A DNA stretch of 64,000 nt from Archilochus colubris. Lineage: Eukaryota; Chordata; Aves; Apodiformes; Trochilidae. How positions within the stretch are numbered: the stretch's first letter is position 1; the number at the start of each line of letters is the position of its first letter. A program made the translations under genes and the position numbers. The notes below the pieces were generated by a model. The model was not told where the DNA came from, ran no database searches, and saw only the letters and a list, made by a program, of their open reading frames with translations. Where the stretch lies: NCBI GenBank assembly GCA_023079485.1, contig CM041083.1, positions 151,360,552-151,424,551 of the forward strand, in the 5' to 3' direction. Shown here one piece after another: positions 23,712 to 38,100 of this stretch.

Positions 23712-24044
23712 TCTCTATACCTATCTGTCTCTATCTCTATCTCTACCTATACCTCTCATCTATCTATATCTATGTCTATATTTATATCATCTATATCTAT
23801 ATCTATATCTATCTCTACCTCTACCTCTACCTCTACCTCTACCTCTACCTCTACCTCTACCTCTACCTCTACCTCTACCTCTACCTCTGCCTCTGCCTCT
23901 GCCTATACCTATACCTATACCTATCATCTGTATCTATCTATATCTATATCTATATCTATATCTATATCTATATCTATATCTATATCTATATCTATATCTA
24001 TATCTATATCTATATCTATATCTATATCTATATCTATATCTATT
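23712..24044. repeat. Compound hexanucleotide array, 333 bp
   Basis: Pyrimidine-biased hexanucleotide array with ordered variant blocks. A mixed TATCTC/TATCTA lead-in comes first, then about 12 units of CTACCT (about 23815-23888), then CTGCCT (x3) and CTATAC (x4). The final block is about 17 units of TATATC (23939-24043). Neighbouring blocks differ by single substitutions, which suggests successive local expansions. It produces a meaningless Ile-Ser / Thr-Ser open frame. Confidence 0.95.
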
Positions 24045-27000
24045 TAAGACCATACCTTTTCATTACAATAAACAATGAAACCATCAGATGGAAGTGCAGG
24101 TATATAGAATTCTGCTGTTATGCTCAGTTTCACTGAAGTCCACAACACTTTTAAAGTCTGAACAGATATTGGCAAAGTTCCAAAATCCATCTATTTATAT
24201 ATTTGTGTTGATCTTCTGCTGACCAAGGAACAGCATTGTAAAAATTATGTACTTCTTCTTTTATGATGTTATAATGCTTTCTTGCTAAGTGACTGGTCTC
24301 CAGTTCAGGCAAGATTTTGACATTGTATTAGACATTTCCAGAGCAAATGCCATTTCTCATAAGAACAAATATACACAAAATTCCATCCATTTTCAAACAC
24401 ATACTTGTATGAATCTGCTTCTCTAGTTAATCCAGGGATAAGATGCAACATCTGTTCCGATTCTTAACTCCACAAGATTACCTTAAAGATTCCTAAAAAT
24501 GGCTAAGCCTATTTTTATCATTGTTTTTCTGCCCCACCTCAGCATCATTAGAAAGTAATAAGTAGAACAAAAGGGACTTGATATGCAAAATCAAAGGAAA
24601 ATGTTAAATTCCAAATAGCATTTAGACTGTAGATTAATATTTTTGTTATCTATTACTTATTTTTATACATGCTTGTATCAGATACCAAATAAGTTATACT
24701 ATAACAATATTACAGTGTTGTAAATATTTTATATGCAACAGATTATCACTAGAAAGACTTGCTTTATTTAGATCATAGGCCTGAGTAATGCAAAAGCTAA
24801 CAGGTGTCTCCTGTTGACAATTTTCATTTGTAACTTATAAATCTGCAGTACAGTTCTTTTCATCTGAAAGCTGAGACAATGTTATACAGTAAACAGAACA
24901 TGGAGGATCTTTTTGGTAGTAAAGTGTACTCCAATATATATGCATTAAAGCTGTCAATGTAAAGTTTATACTTTTAAAATCACAATTTCCAAGCAATGTG
25001 TTTAAAAGTATATGATATGTTCTCTGACAAAGATCAAAGGGCTTAATATATTTTTTAAATTACAGCTATAATGATTCCATCTGCAAAAGATGTAATTTAC
25101 TGGTCTATTTTCATAATGAATGGGAGCGTAACGAATCACAGCTTATACGTTCAGCAAAAATACAGGGTATCTTAGGCTTGACTTGAAATGTGCATTATGA
25201 TAATAGTCAAGATTTTATGGGAGAGTAAATTTTCTTTTCATTTCTTGGCATGCTCACCTCATCAGCTTTTTTGTGCGTTTTAGTTTTCTAAGACAAAATA
25301 TCTTTTAGGAACATCAGCAACTGAAGTGAGGGAAGAAGTTGCAATGGTGCATTCACTCCCATGCATACGCATGTGTACTGGAAAGGGGATGAGAAAAGAA
25401 AAGCCAAGTTCTCAGCTAAAGATGGACAAGGAACCTCTCATGAGGATTAAAGGAAATATACCTCAGGTACAGATACACAACTTCATTTTTCTTGGCACTT
25501 TTATTAAAGTCATGTCATTGCCTTCTTGTCATGGGGTGGACAGGGCATGCCCAATAATGAACCATTTGCCCAAGATGACAGATTATGTCTGTAAATTCAT
25601 CCTTTTCTCTACTGCCATTGGCACATGCTTTGAGCCACTGTTGGAGGATGAACAGACTGCTCGGTCTACCCTTTAATCAAAGCCAGTATAGTCATTTGCA
25701 TGTTATATCATTTATTTGGATTTGATCTAATGTACCTAAAATGGAGGATAACTTAAAAATAAAATAAATGTATGCAAAAGCATACCAGTTTCTAAAGTCC
25801 ATTCAAATAATTCAGACCTCCATATGGAAGCTGTGCAGAAACCCCCATAAACATGTGTGCCTTGTAAATCCCTCAGACACCTCTGGTTACCAGTCACACC
25901 CTGCAAGCGTTCCAGAGATTGTTAAAACCCAACTTTTTTCCACTCTCCACAGTCAGGGAAGTTCACATCAATTAGCATTTTCTACAAGAACACTGGTTGG
26001 ATGAATATTTTCCTTCTAAAAGTATGTTCTGGTTCATAGGAAGCACAGTCTTTCACAGAAACACAGAATCACAGGTTCATTTTCCCTTCCTCTCATCCAT
26101 CCCTTCCAGTAAGTCTCCCCTGACTTGCCACTGAGTGGTACTACATGGGAAGGAATATTTTTCAGTTCCAGCAGTAGTTTCTACTTTGCTGCAAGAGAGC
26201 TCATGTCCATTTGACCTTTAAATGGCAAAACTGCTAAGATTTTATTAATATCAGTGTAAAAGTCTTAGTTTGTTTTTTTCCTCAGGACCTTAAATTCCAC
26301 ACATTTAATTGAATAAAAGGATCCCTCTTCCTAGGGAGAGGAAAGCTCACAGAACCTCTCTTCTGTATTTACCAGCCTACTGTTCAGACAAATACCTTTC
26401 TGCTACAGCCTTATGTTCATGTTCAGCAAGCTACAAATCCAAGCATGAGGAAAGAAAAAGGTTTTTTTTGTGAGAAGTTTACCACACTTCCTTCAGGACA
26501 CTTTTTGCAGACATCACAAAAAAAAACCAAAAAAAAACAAAAACAAAAACAAAAACAAAAACACAAAAAAAACCCAAACCAAAAAACCAGTATCCTTTTA
26601 ACAATAGTTTTGTTCAGGGAGTTCTGTTGATTTGCAGTTTTGATACAGAAAAATCTGGTGTGTATTGATCTGTCCTTATTCAGTTCTTGGTTGGTTATTT
26701 TAGTGGCAGAGCTAGCTTTTCCTGTATTGCCTCAGTGTTTGGTAGTTCCTAGCATTACCCTAACCTCTTCTGTGAGTTATGTCTTGTATTTAACCTTTCT
26801 CCAATCTTTAGACAGTAACTGGCTTTAATTCTAAAATGTGTATTTGTTAAGTAACTCAGATGCTTCATTTTTACTTCCAGGCTCACAGGTTATATTGCCT
26901 ATTTCTCTGGAGATTATTTTCATTAACCCCACATGAACTCTTCATCAAGATGCTTCAGTGTATCTTCCTTTGATATATTTTGCTTCTCTCAGCAAAATTA

Positions 27001-28655
27001 TCATTAGTATAATTACATCACCATCTTCTTCTGTTTTCCAGAGCTCAAGAGTCTTAATGTTAAGTTTTAAAAAAAAGGTGCTAGGAGTGAGAAGGGCAGG
27101 AGTTTACTTGCAGAAAGCAAGAAGAAAAAAAAAAGGAAGACACTTTGTTTTCCCACTCCAAGTACTTCTTTGCAGTTTCCTCTGTAGGAACTACAAAACT
27201 GTGACCCTTAAAAATAAATCGCTTTGAAAGCAGGTAAAACACAGAAGAGAGACTGTGGGTACCCAGAAAGTGTGTGTATTTGTGTAGGATCCAGCAGACT
27301 ACCTGACCCTCATGCATGGCTTGTTACCCACTGATGCCAAAGGAGCGTATGACCCCATGGGCATGTAGCACATCATGGCAGGTGGCCAGCTGCCTCCAGG
27401 CAGCCTTTGAAAAACCATTTGCCTAACCTGGCAAACTGCAGATAATTGGCTGAAACATTTCTATTATCTGATAACATCTTAGGGTGGTATCTTTGTGAAG
27501 ACAGCAGGCTTGCTCCCTGCCTTCCCTAGAAGATGCTGAGGTGAGAGATAGCTTGGAAATCAGTGACTGGGGGAGTCACTTTCAGCCTCAAATCTTTGAA
27601 GATAAGTTTCTCTGAAAAGTCAGAACCTCAAGTTAGATATCCTTTACAATAAACAGAAGAAATGTAAAAGACCTTTTCTTGTGTTATCTGCAATTCCAGT
27701 GGGAACTTGTATGTGAAAACTGCTGAATATGCAGAAGGTCATTTATAAGCCTATTCATACTGTTCTCTGTGATGACTAGAACAAAAGTTGAACTTCTTAC
27801 ACATTGCTACCACTATTTTCCAGTAGTGGTGGCACCAGATGACTTTCTGAGATCCCTTTTAATAAATTATCCTGTAACTCTGTGATCTCAATGTGACATG
27901 AGATATAAAGTTATACAATGAAAGAAGGAAAAAGCTCTCTGAAAGAGTTTGGCACCATGCCCCATCTTTCTATGTGGTTCTGCAGGACAAATCCTCAGCT
28001 ATAGGAGTCATGAGCATGATTATCAATAGCAATGACTCCTTTCTTTCTACTTGTCAAAATGGAACAACAAAGCTCACCTGGAAAGACTAAGATCGGGATG
28101 TACTCTTTGAGGTTGAGCAGAACAGTGATGACTATGCTCAAAATGCAAATCTGTATTTTTTTCTTCCTGGACATTTTAATTGGCTCCAGTTTTCTTTTAC
28201 TGCATGTGTAGTGAAAGAATAACCACTAGCTCATACTCTTTCTATGTTTCTTTAATTATCATGTTCTTCTGTTCAGCTAAAATGGCTTCTTGCTGTTTTG
28301 GTTTTTTTTTAATGCTAAAATATGTATAATTCCTTTAATAATAAATATTTTTAAAAATATGTGTATGACAAAACTCATAATTCCTACAATGCCTTTGGAG
28401 ACCTTTTTAGAAACACTTGGTATCTAATGTCAGCTTAAGTGAGCTTGGTATCTTGAAACATACTCTATGCATATCCTTTTGAAAATCTGATTCTCTTTTT
28501 TCTAGGGAAGAGCTACAAAAATGTTTCTTGATGCATTTCCTATATCATGTACTTATTTGTAAATTAAAAGCCCCTAAAGCTAGGCCAAGCTCTTTGAAAA
28601 AAACATGAGTTAATGGAACATCATATAACTCTGATCTGTGTAAAGATATTGTAAT
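24045..28655. other. Intergenic DNA with A-rich tracts
   Basis: No gene recognised. A (CAAAAA)n-like tract occupies 26518-26587 and a short A run lies near 27123. The 24550-25200 part is AT-rich, unique-looking sequence of the kind that often includes conserved noncoding elements, but conservation cannot be judged here. Confidence 0.5.
26518..26587. repeat. (CAAAAA)n A-rich repeat
   Basis: About 70 bases of A runs separated by single C or CC, with a core of four CAAAAA units. Confidence 0.9.
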
Positions 28656-29170
28656 GGATTTACTGTGTTCGGTTTTGGGAGCCTCACTGCAAGAAAGATA
28701 TGGAGGTTCTTTGTTGTCCAAGGAAGGGCAACAAAGCTGGTGAAGGGCTTAGAATGTAGTTCTTATGAGGGGCAGCTGAGGGAAATGGAGTTGTTTAGAC
28801 TGGAGAAAAGGACACTGAGGGTAGAAGTTACCACTGTACCACTACCGTAAAGAAGGATGTAGCAAGGTGGGTGTTGGTCTCTTCTCCCAAGTAAAAAGTG
28901 ATAGAAGAAGAGGAAATGGCTTCAGGTTGTGACAGGGGAGGTTTAGATTGAATATGAGGAAAACTTTCTTCACCAAAAGGGTTGTAAGGCACTGGAGCAG
29001 GCTGTCCTGGGAAGTGGTGCAGTCACCATCCCTGGAGGTATCTAAAAGATGTGTAGATACAATGCTTATGATACATGGAAAACCGGTGGCCTTGTCAGTG
29101 TGCTAGGTCAGTGGTTGGTCTTAATCTTAAAGGTCTTTTCCAACCAAAGATTCTGTCATTCTATCATTCT
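28656..29170 (+). mobile_element. CR1 LINE 3' fragment
   Basis: Plus-strand CR1 3' end, 5'-truncated. Recognisable blocks include TTTTGGGAGCCTCACTGCAAGA-like sequence (the 'FW.P' region, decayed) and GCAGCTGAGGGAAATGGAG. The GGGAGGTTTAGATTGAATAT block and the terminal ATTCTGTCATTCTATCATTC follow. Frames are broken throughout, so this is an old copy. Confidence 0.9.
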
Positions 29171-32100
29171 TCACACATACTGTGCTTGCACTTTACTAGG
29201 TGTATGCAGATTGTGTGTGTTTAAATGGGAATTCTAAATGCTGTGCAGCCAGTCTAGCTGTGTGCAGTAGATTGCATTTAGACATTCATGGTCTGTCCAT
29301 GTACAGAGCCCTTTTGTCTAAATTTCAGGTTACATTTGCTGAAGTCTTATGACTTTAGCTGTCAAAAAATCTAGACAAATAGCTAGAAAGGTCAACTCCA
29401 GTCACTGATAACATGCAAAAACATATTGCCAAACAGTAGATAGTAAAAACCAGAACAACTGACAGATAAAGAATTGACTAGTGCACCTTAATGTCTGTCA
29501 CTGTCCTAGTGATTCCTCTCTGTGCATCTACCCAAGGACATAATCTGCATGCAAGCTTAAAGCTTCATACAGCCTTGTCAGAGAAGTTTGGGGTAGAGCT
29601 TTGCTGCATTGTAACAGTAATCTACAAAATCTGAACACCACTTGAATACTAAACCACATACATCTTGCAAAACCACAAAGATTAACCAGAAGACTCAATA
29701 ATTTAAGTCTTAACACATGGGATATGTAAGGCACATGCAAATATTAGCTGAGGGGCACATTTTCATACCTTATATACAATGCATGTATCACATGATCCTC
29801 TTGGTTTTGTCAGTTTCTAATAAAGTTACTCTGGTATTTTGCAATACATTGCAATGCTGGAGTGAAAGAGAGTAGGGTGAATACGACACAGTATAAATTT
29901 TCAGCTGTGATGGGTAAGAAAGATTTCACTCACTAACTCCATTGTCATATTGAAGTCAGCCCTAAAATATCTTTGCAAAGCTTCTAGAAATATGTTTATG
30001 TGCTCTCATAAAAGTCACAGATCAGCTGAATCTGAAAACTACAATATACTTCATATTTTTCAAAGTTTATGTGGAAGTAAACATTGATAATGTGAGAAAG
30101 AAATCTGCTTTTCACTTGGTAGAGATAGAGTAAGGTTTTTGAACTTAAAATAGCATATGTTTTAAAGATAATTAATGACAAGATAGTTAATACTGCAAAT
30201 AGGAATATAGCTTCTATAAAGGAAGCTATGCTCATCCCCAGAATTTTATGTTCATGTTTCTAGCTTAAACTTATAGATGATAGATTCTTTTGGGGATGAT
30301 GCTTTATAATTAATTTATGGGATAGTAGACGTATTCATCACACTTCTATCACACTTGATCAAAAAAAAAAATCAAGAAAAAATTTGGTCTGTTCCCTGAC
30401 TGTCAGGAGCAATGGTACCATTACTTGCACTGAAAGATTTGAATGATAAATTTAGTTCTTTAAAATAATGTTTTAGGTTTATATTTGTCAAACATCTATT
30501 CTGGATGATGCACATATACTCTGTATTATGACCTGATTTTAGAGATCTGTTACACAGAGGGACTTGCTAATAACTTTATGGCTCATAAAGAAGTCAAATT
30601 TAAGAGAAATATCCTTTTTCTTTCCCTGAAAATCCTTGATGGTTTCATTAAATTTCTAAAAAAAAAAAAAAAAAGAAACAAAGGAATTCTAAGTCAAAAT
30701 TTAATTTGTCACATTTAATACTTGTGGGTTTTGTTTGACTCTGTTGTTGTTGCTTGGATTTTAGATTTTTTGAATAATAATTGGCAACTCACTCTGCTGA
30801 GTTTTGTTACAGGTAAAGAAGATAACAGCCTGAAGTCCTGATGGGAAATAATCACCAGATTTTATCAACAGACTTTTAGTCCTCATCTATATTTCTTCAT
30901 TGCATCTGCAATTTTATTGTTTACGCTTCTCTGCTTATTGAAGAGAATGTGATTAAAGATAGAGCTAGGAAAGGTGAACAGTGTTAATCAGACCCTACAT
31001 CTCCTGGCAGTGATCACTGCAAAAATATTCTCAGTATAAAATAACCAGCAAACCAACACCAGGGACATATTTATGGAGGTTTTAGCTTAGCGGCAGGCGA
31101 GACGTTCAGCACCTAGCAAATCTTACTCCAAGTATTAGCACTTGAGAATTTTACAAGATAGTTAGTTTTGAAAGGAAACAGAATATTTAAGCTCAACAGG
31201 GGAGGATGATGTTTACAAAGTCTCTAAATAGAAAGACGATGACCTCAGTTTAAATGATTGTTAACAAAACATTAGTGACCTATTCAGTGACCCCATATAT
31301 TTCCGCTTTACCATATCTTTTTAGCCACTTAATACATCTTAAACTCCAAAAGGGCAAAGCCAGAATGTTAGTGATTGGAGGTGATGAGTGAAACCAGATA
31401 TTTTCAAATAAAAGATGCCACAAAATATAAATTTAAAAAACTGTGTCAAGCTATGAAGCCCCGCTGTATCATTTATCCCATCTGCTACTCTGGGCAGGAA
31501 GTCTGCACTTAATATACGTGGAACTAATTTTCCTCCTGGGGACCAACCCTTGTCACATTAGTGACATTTTCTTCTTTCTATTTGTCTGATATACAGTATT
31601 CTGTGAATGTCACAAACTATAATGTTCAGAGCACACCAATATAAATTTCATCTACATCAACTTAAAGAAAACAGAACTAGCTGTTCTTTTTTGGAAGAAC
31701 CTTATAAAACTAAGCGGTTTGGATTCTCCCAAGACACTGTTTCTCAACTAGGGATTATGCTGGTGGAATGAAATGTTGACAGAGTAATAAAAATATTCAT
31801 TTAAATATTACATGAAAATACATAGAATGAATATTCACAGCAATCAATCAAAACCTTGGATAACAGGAGGAAAATGGGAAAAATAATATGCATTCCATAA
31901 CAATAACACTATTCATGATGAATAAATCCTTTACTACAATTTTATAGAAAACAAGAAAAGAAATAATCTTTGAAAAAATGGTTCAAGTTGATGGGTTTTT
32001 TAATTCAACTTTAACATCCTTGCGATGGAAATGTTCCTCTAACAAATTCATTGCTGGAATATGTTTTTATCATCTCAGTCTCTGTGAACTCTAAGCAAAA

Positions 32101-35100
32101 ACATTCTGTGGGTGGTAGAATAATGGCATTTGAGTCACAGCATAATTCTCCAGATGCTGGAAAAGGACGGAGTTTTACTGACAAATATTTACCTATTTAA
32201 AGAAGCCAACAAAAGTACATAGTGTTTAATCATCTGAGTTTTACTACTTATCTGAGATAGTTTAATGTACTGAAAACCAGCTTACTCAGAATTCCAAGAC
32301 AGGAACAAGTCTCAAAGATTACATCCCATCTCTGTGGTACAGGAGTAACAGTATGTAGATTTTACTGTGGTATCACTCTTCCTGCTTTCACTGTTATTCA
32401 AAGTCATTCTTCTAATTCAGCCTTGAAAAAAAAGCAGAATAAACCAGGAAAAAAGAAGACTGTAAAAGCATAAATTAACATTCCTGTTTTCAGGAAAATC
32501 ATTTCTTATCTTTCACTTAAAGAAAACCCACACTTATTATGCTAGGCTCTCTCTCCTCTGCCTGCTTACTGTTATCAGAATAAAAAACCACCAAACCCTA
32601 AGCCATGCTGTATAAGGGAAATGGAAATCCACTCAAGCTATGTTAGCACAAGTTTTAAAGCCCCCCTTTTTTCTAAAATAAATAAAATTCGATAGAACCT
32701 GTAAGACTGCAGTTTTTAACACCACTAACAACTTTTGTGTTTTCTAACCATGGAGGGTAATATAGTACAATGCTTTCCCTGGTCATTTCTAAAACACAAT
32801 TTATGCAATGGAACTCTGTTAAGTGCTACCATCAGCTGTTATTAGGAATAAGTGAGTCTTGCTGGAACACCATCTGCAATTCTAGTATTCACCTGTCAGG
32901 ATGCCTACAGAATCATTAGAGGACATGAAAAAAAATCTATCATCATAAGAGACTTAAAAACCTTAATTTCTTCAGTTTACCTAAGGGAAAGTTGAGAGAG
33001 TGATGTATTATAGTCTACCTGTACTCATACAGGGAAAGATTTCAGAATCGATTGCTGAGACACAGGCATTACAAGATGCAATGCTAGGGAACTGCAGCTG
33101 GAAGAATCTAAACCACAGGGCATAGGTTTTTCTTTTATGATGATGTTATTTAATCTTTAGAAGCTTACACTGGGAGGTGATCAATTCCTTATCACTCAAA
33201 AATCTTTAAATCAGTTCTGTGTGTTTTAAAATACGATGGAAATTATAGAGTGCATACAGAAAACATTAGATGGGATCTTATGCAGTTATGAGGTTAACCT
33301 GGGGTAAGGGTGTTGATATTTAAATGTATAGCCTATTTTCAAGTATTCCTTTGCATATAACTGAGCTTGAACAGAAACTGTCAGTGAACTTAACAGTCCT
33401 CTCAAAATTCAGAAAAAATAATGCATCATATACACATGATTTACCATATTCAGTGCAAACTCATTCTCTTTCCCTGATTCATCTACCACAGTGAGGTCTT
33501 CTGATTTATTCACAGTGAGAAGGTGAGAGCATCAGTGACCAAAAATATGTTGCCAGAAGCAGAAGGCACTGGTTTGGGATTTTTTGTACCTGTTCATTTC
33601 AGCATGATGCAAAGTGATTATTATGCAAAAAGCAGTTCAGTGTCCTTCCTTGGACTTTTCCCGGGGAAACAAAGTGTGGTTTGTTCTGTGAGAAGTCCCA
33701 GTCTTTAGTGCTTTTTAGAAGAGGAAGGTTTTATTCTTATCATACTGCTTACACTTTAGAAGACTTAGTCTGCTAGATACAGCTTTGTGGATATCAAAAT
33801 GTTTCTGAAGTCTCTTTTTCATCTTTCTTGATGGCATAAATATATAGCTCACTCTACCTCAAGGTGAAGGTTAACGGAGGGAGTTTTCATTACTTCCACC
33901 CCATTTGCTCTCATGCTCTTTCCACTCTGTGGATCAGCAGCACAACTTGTTCTTCCCACTGATGTCCTTCTTCAGTTCTATGGTAACACAAATTAAATGT
34001 AAGACTACCCAAACTTTGACCGACCTTTGGCAAAAGAAGTGGTGGTAACGCAAAAAGCAAGGAATAGGGATATTAAGATAGAAAAACGTAGGGCTGCATA
34101 CTATATTTCTTTCCAGGAAAACTTGGGTGATAACACAGGGGCATGCACAGACTCTACTGTAGTGGATATGTTGTCATTTTTGTAGGCTGGATTTCCATGC
34201 AGAGATAGCAAGTGGCCCCGGGGTCCTCTTTTTGTCACCAAATGCCAAGCAGGAGAGGGGATATTTCCTCTTCCCACCCAAATCTCTTTCCTGCCCTGGG
34301 GTGTCTGGTAAAGGGATTGTGCCCCTGACATGGATGTCCTAACTTCTTAACCTGTTCTCGACAAGGCAGCATCTGTCCCTGATGTAACCTCAGTGGCTGC
34401 TGCTTGCACTATCAGATTGTATTAATATGTCACATATTAATGTAATAACCTCTACAGAGTTAAAGATAAGAGGTTAAAAGTGCAAGTACTTATCCTTTAC
34501 AAAACAGATTTTATCAGATTAATCAGTTCACAGGATACAGCTTTACAGAGCTCCAGTAACTGAACTGTAGTCTGATAATCAGCGTATTAAAAATTTACAG
34601 GAAGGATTTTTTTAAAGAGACAAATAATCACAAATCAGAAAACTTGATATACATCTTTTACACCTACTCCTCATTATATTAAACTATACCGATTCCCTTT
34701 TGTCTGCAGAGAAGAGACTGATTTGGGTGACTTGTTCAGATTCACTGCTTTTTTGAGACCACAATTTTTTTCAGATTTTATTCCATCTTCTTTGAGACTG
34801 GAATTTCTTCATCCTGTTTCTTATAATTTTGTGTTCAAATATGTGTCCATACATACAAAAAGAATGAATAAAGAGGCTATTCACTTACCTGATGCAGTCT
34901 GACTTGATAAAATATTAACTCAGCCTCTGCTATGTTTCAGTCAGTAACAAAAAGTTAACAAAAAAGAAAACAACTCATTGGGCAGTATGTAATGTAAAAA
35001 TACATTAGTAGTGTATGGCAATGTGCAGAAGAAAACTCTTTGAGAGAAACACCAGTAACTCATCGTTTCCATAACAGAACAATACTTCAAATCAATTTAC

Positions 35101-38100
35101 TTTATATCCATGCAACTTCTTATCCTTGACTGTATTGTTAGGCTGCAAAGACTGTCAGTTGTTGACATAAAATACATTGTGGATTCAGCTAAACAGACTA
35201 GGGGGATTTAAAAGATATAACCAGAATACTTTGAAAAACTTCCTTTTGCTAACAGTTTGAAGTTGATTTAGTAAATGGGGAGATAAAAAATTTATCAAAG
35301 AATGCTGAAAAGCATGAGCTGACCTTAATAAAAATAAGTAGGTGAAATTATAAATTAGTTTAATTAACAGAAATTTGATATCAACTGGTTCAGATAATTT
35401 ACCATGCTGACCACTCAAGCTTATTTCACTAATGGAGAGGGAGCATAAAAAAAAAGAATTCAATGCATCACAACAGTTTAATATAATTTCATAATTGTCT
35501 CCTAACCCCTTTAGCAAATTGCATTTCTTCAAATAAAATTCCATTTTGCATTCACACAACAACATTCAAACAGCACAGAAACTTTGAGGTTCTCAGTGAC
35601 CTACTTGCATAATGCAAATTCTATAAAAATATACAGGCTCTGTAGTGAGTAAGACCAAGGGCTTGATTTTACATTGAAACAGGTGGGAAATCTGGGAACA
35701 CAGAGCTATGTTTTTTGTGCTTATAAGTACAAATATACCTTATGAAATAATTATCAAATCATCTCATTATACCAAGTAAAGCCTCTCAAACTTTGTAAAT
35801 CAAGCACACCGATGATTTTGCTCTAAAGCTCCAAATTCACTCCGTCTGGCAAACTTGCAGCCACCTCAGCATATCCATACCAAGTTGTAAGAAATATCTT
35901 GTCAACAACAGCTGACAACGCAGTTTCTGCCTAATTTCCAAGCAAATGTATGTGTGCAAGTCAAACAGCATGCATGAAATTATCATATTGAAATCAGTAA
36001 ATGAGGGACTGCTGAGTGCCTCATGCCTCGTGTTTTTAAGGCTAGAAGATATTTGTAAAATGATTACTGGATCTTCTGTCTTTTTTTCTTAAAAGAGTAT
36101 TTAACAGATACCTTTGAAAAGCTTGTGTTTCCCTCATTTCTCCTGTTTTATAGAGACAGCAGCCTTCAAGTTTTATAGAATTAATTTGAAACTGAAATCT
36201 GCAGATGTTTTCTTTTCACTTGCCCTTTTTATTTCTTTCAAATAAATGAAATTAAACTTGGGAGGTACAAAAGGTAAAATTAAGATTGTCATTCTGCTTT
36301 CATGAGTTTCAGCCATAGTTCTCATTCAAGGACCATAAGCATTTTTATTTCTGACTTTCAGAGCACAGAATCCTTGCTTCATGCCTGGGAATTTCAGTAT
36401 CCCAAAGCCTTCTGGTCACTCTTCCTGCAGCTCAGGGGCAGTGATGACTGCACTGTCCACGCTCAAAAGCAGAGCATTATTTGTTAGCATGATGTGTATG
36501 CATTCTTGAGAGCACTTGCTGGATAATGGCAAGTTCCCAGGAATATCTGATGACATTGAGATCGTCAGGGAGAGTTTCAGAAAATGAACCAAACATTTGG
36601 CCTTCCATGATTACTGTGCTGCTCTGTACTGTCCTGCAACAACCTTAAGGCTCAAAACAGGATAAAACTCTGAATGCAATATGATTTAGCATTAAAAATC
36701 CCACAACAACTCTTTGCCTACAGCTATTTTTATTTTCATCAGGGAGTCATGGAGCTGTGGTTGTTTGGTTCTTTCTTTGTTTATTTTTTTCAAATAACAC
36801 CATATAAAATTGTGATAAATGTAGGATTGTTTCTTTTTGCTCTTTCATTTTAGCATAATGTAGACAAGGTCCAAAATTTAAACTTCTAATCAATCAAAGG
36901 ATGACTAAAATTTTAATTAAAAATAACAGGAGAAAATTAATCTTGTTGAAGCTGAATCTTATTCTGTCCTGTTGGTATTTGTCAATACATTATTCATCTT
37001 CATGTTTTATGAAAGTTTTGGATTCAAACACTGTGGATTCTTCATGTAGTGCAGCCTGAAACTTCACAGAGGCACTTAACACAAGAAAAGGTAGAACAGT
37101 AATCAAACTGAGAAAATACCAGAGAGAAATGTACACAACACTTAAGATATATTTACTTCTTGAAAAGACATTATTTATAAATAAATTCAATCTTAAAACA
37201 TCTCAAAATCCTTGCTGTATTTTTATTCTAATAAAGTAATCTATATTTTTTCTTAAAAAAAACACAACAAAAACAAAACAAAAAACCCCCACTTTAACTG
37301 GTTAGATTCCACATTAAACTAAATGAAAAATCATTAGCAATTTTCTTCAAGAAGACAAGAAAATAGTTTCTTGATAAACATGGAGCTGCTCCACAGTGAT
37401 GTGGAGAAAAATTATTAAGTAGTCCATTTTCAACATAACTGCCAAAACCTGATCATTCTTCTGTCACCTCCTACCTCTTTGTGCATTAATCTATCAGAAA
37501 TAATGCAGCATGCATGTTTATTCAGGGACCTGCTTCTGCTGAGAACTAATTTCCTCACTTTTCTTCAGAAACAATGCTAGCAAAAGGGAAGGTTTTTGTA
37601 AGGATGTGGGGCAGAGGTGATAGGGAACATGTAAAAGAAGGCAAACATCTCTGAAGGACTGAGATTGAAATACCATGGTATTGCCCACAGTATTGGAGAG
37701 AGTCCACAGAATGTTCAAGGAAACAGCAGGAATTATAAGATGCAGTTTGAAGAAATTCATGCAAGAAAATACATTTGATGTACTTTAAGGCAAAGGGAAA
37801 GTGAAAGACTGAGGAGATTCATGCTTAATTGCCCAGAAAGCCACATGAACAAGTTTAGCAAACAAGAACGTTGTCTGAAGGAATACATTAACTTTTAAGG
37901 AAAGATAGTATAGCCATGCATTTTGATATTTTAATCTTTTTTCTTGTTTTCACATCCTTAGGAAACCTTGTTCCTACTGGGGTTGGGAAAGTTGTCTCAT
38001 TAGTCTGCTCCAGCATCTTTACAGAATCACAGCTGGCAGACACAGACCGTCATGGTAACCATGGGTAGGTACTGTACAAGGGACTGTACATGAAACCTGT

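Noticed and set aside
23712..24044. Repeat array considered as CRISPR-like
   Set aside because: Continuous hexanucleotide units without unique spacers in a vertebrate genome; a satellite, not a CRISPR array.
23691..24047. 118-codon open frame of Ile-Ser and Thr-Ser dipeptides
   Set aside because: It is simply the translation of the hexanucleotide array and has no coding evidence.
26055..26110. CACAGAAACACAGAATCACAGG resembling a reversed CR1 terminal repeat
   Set aside because: No CR1 body follows it, so the match may be chance.
34421..34441. 9-bp inverted repeat ATTAATATG / CATATTAAT
   Set aside because: Short and AT-rich; expected by chance at this composition.
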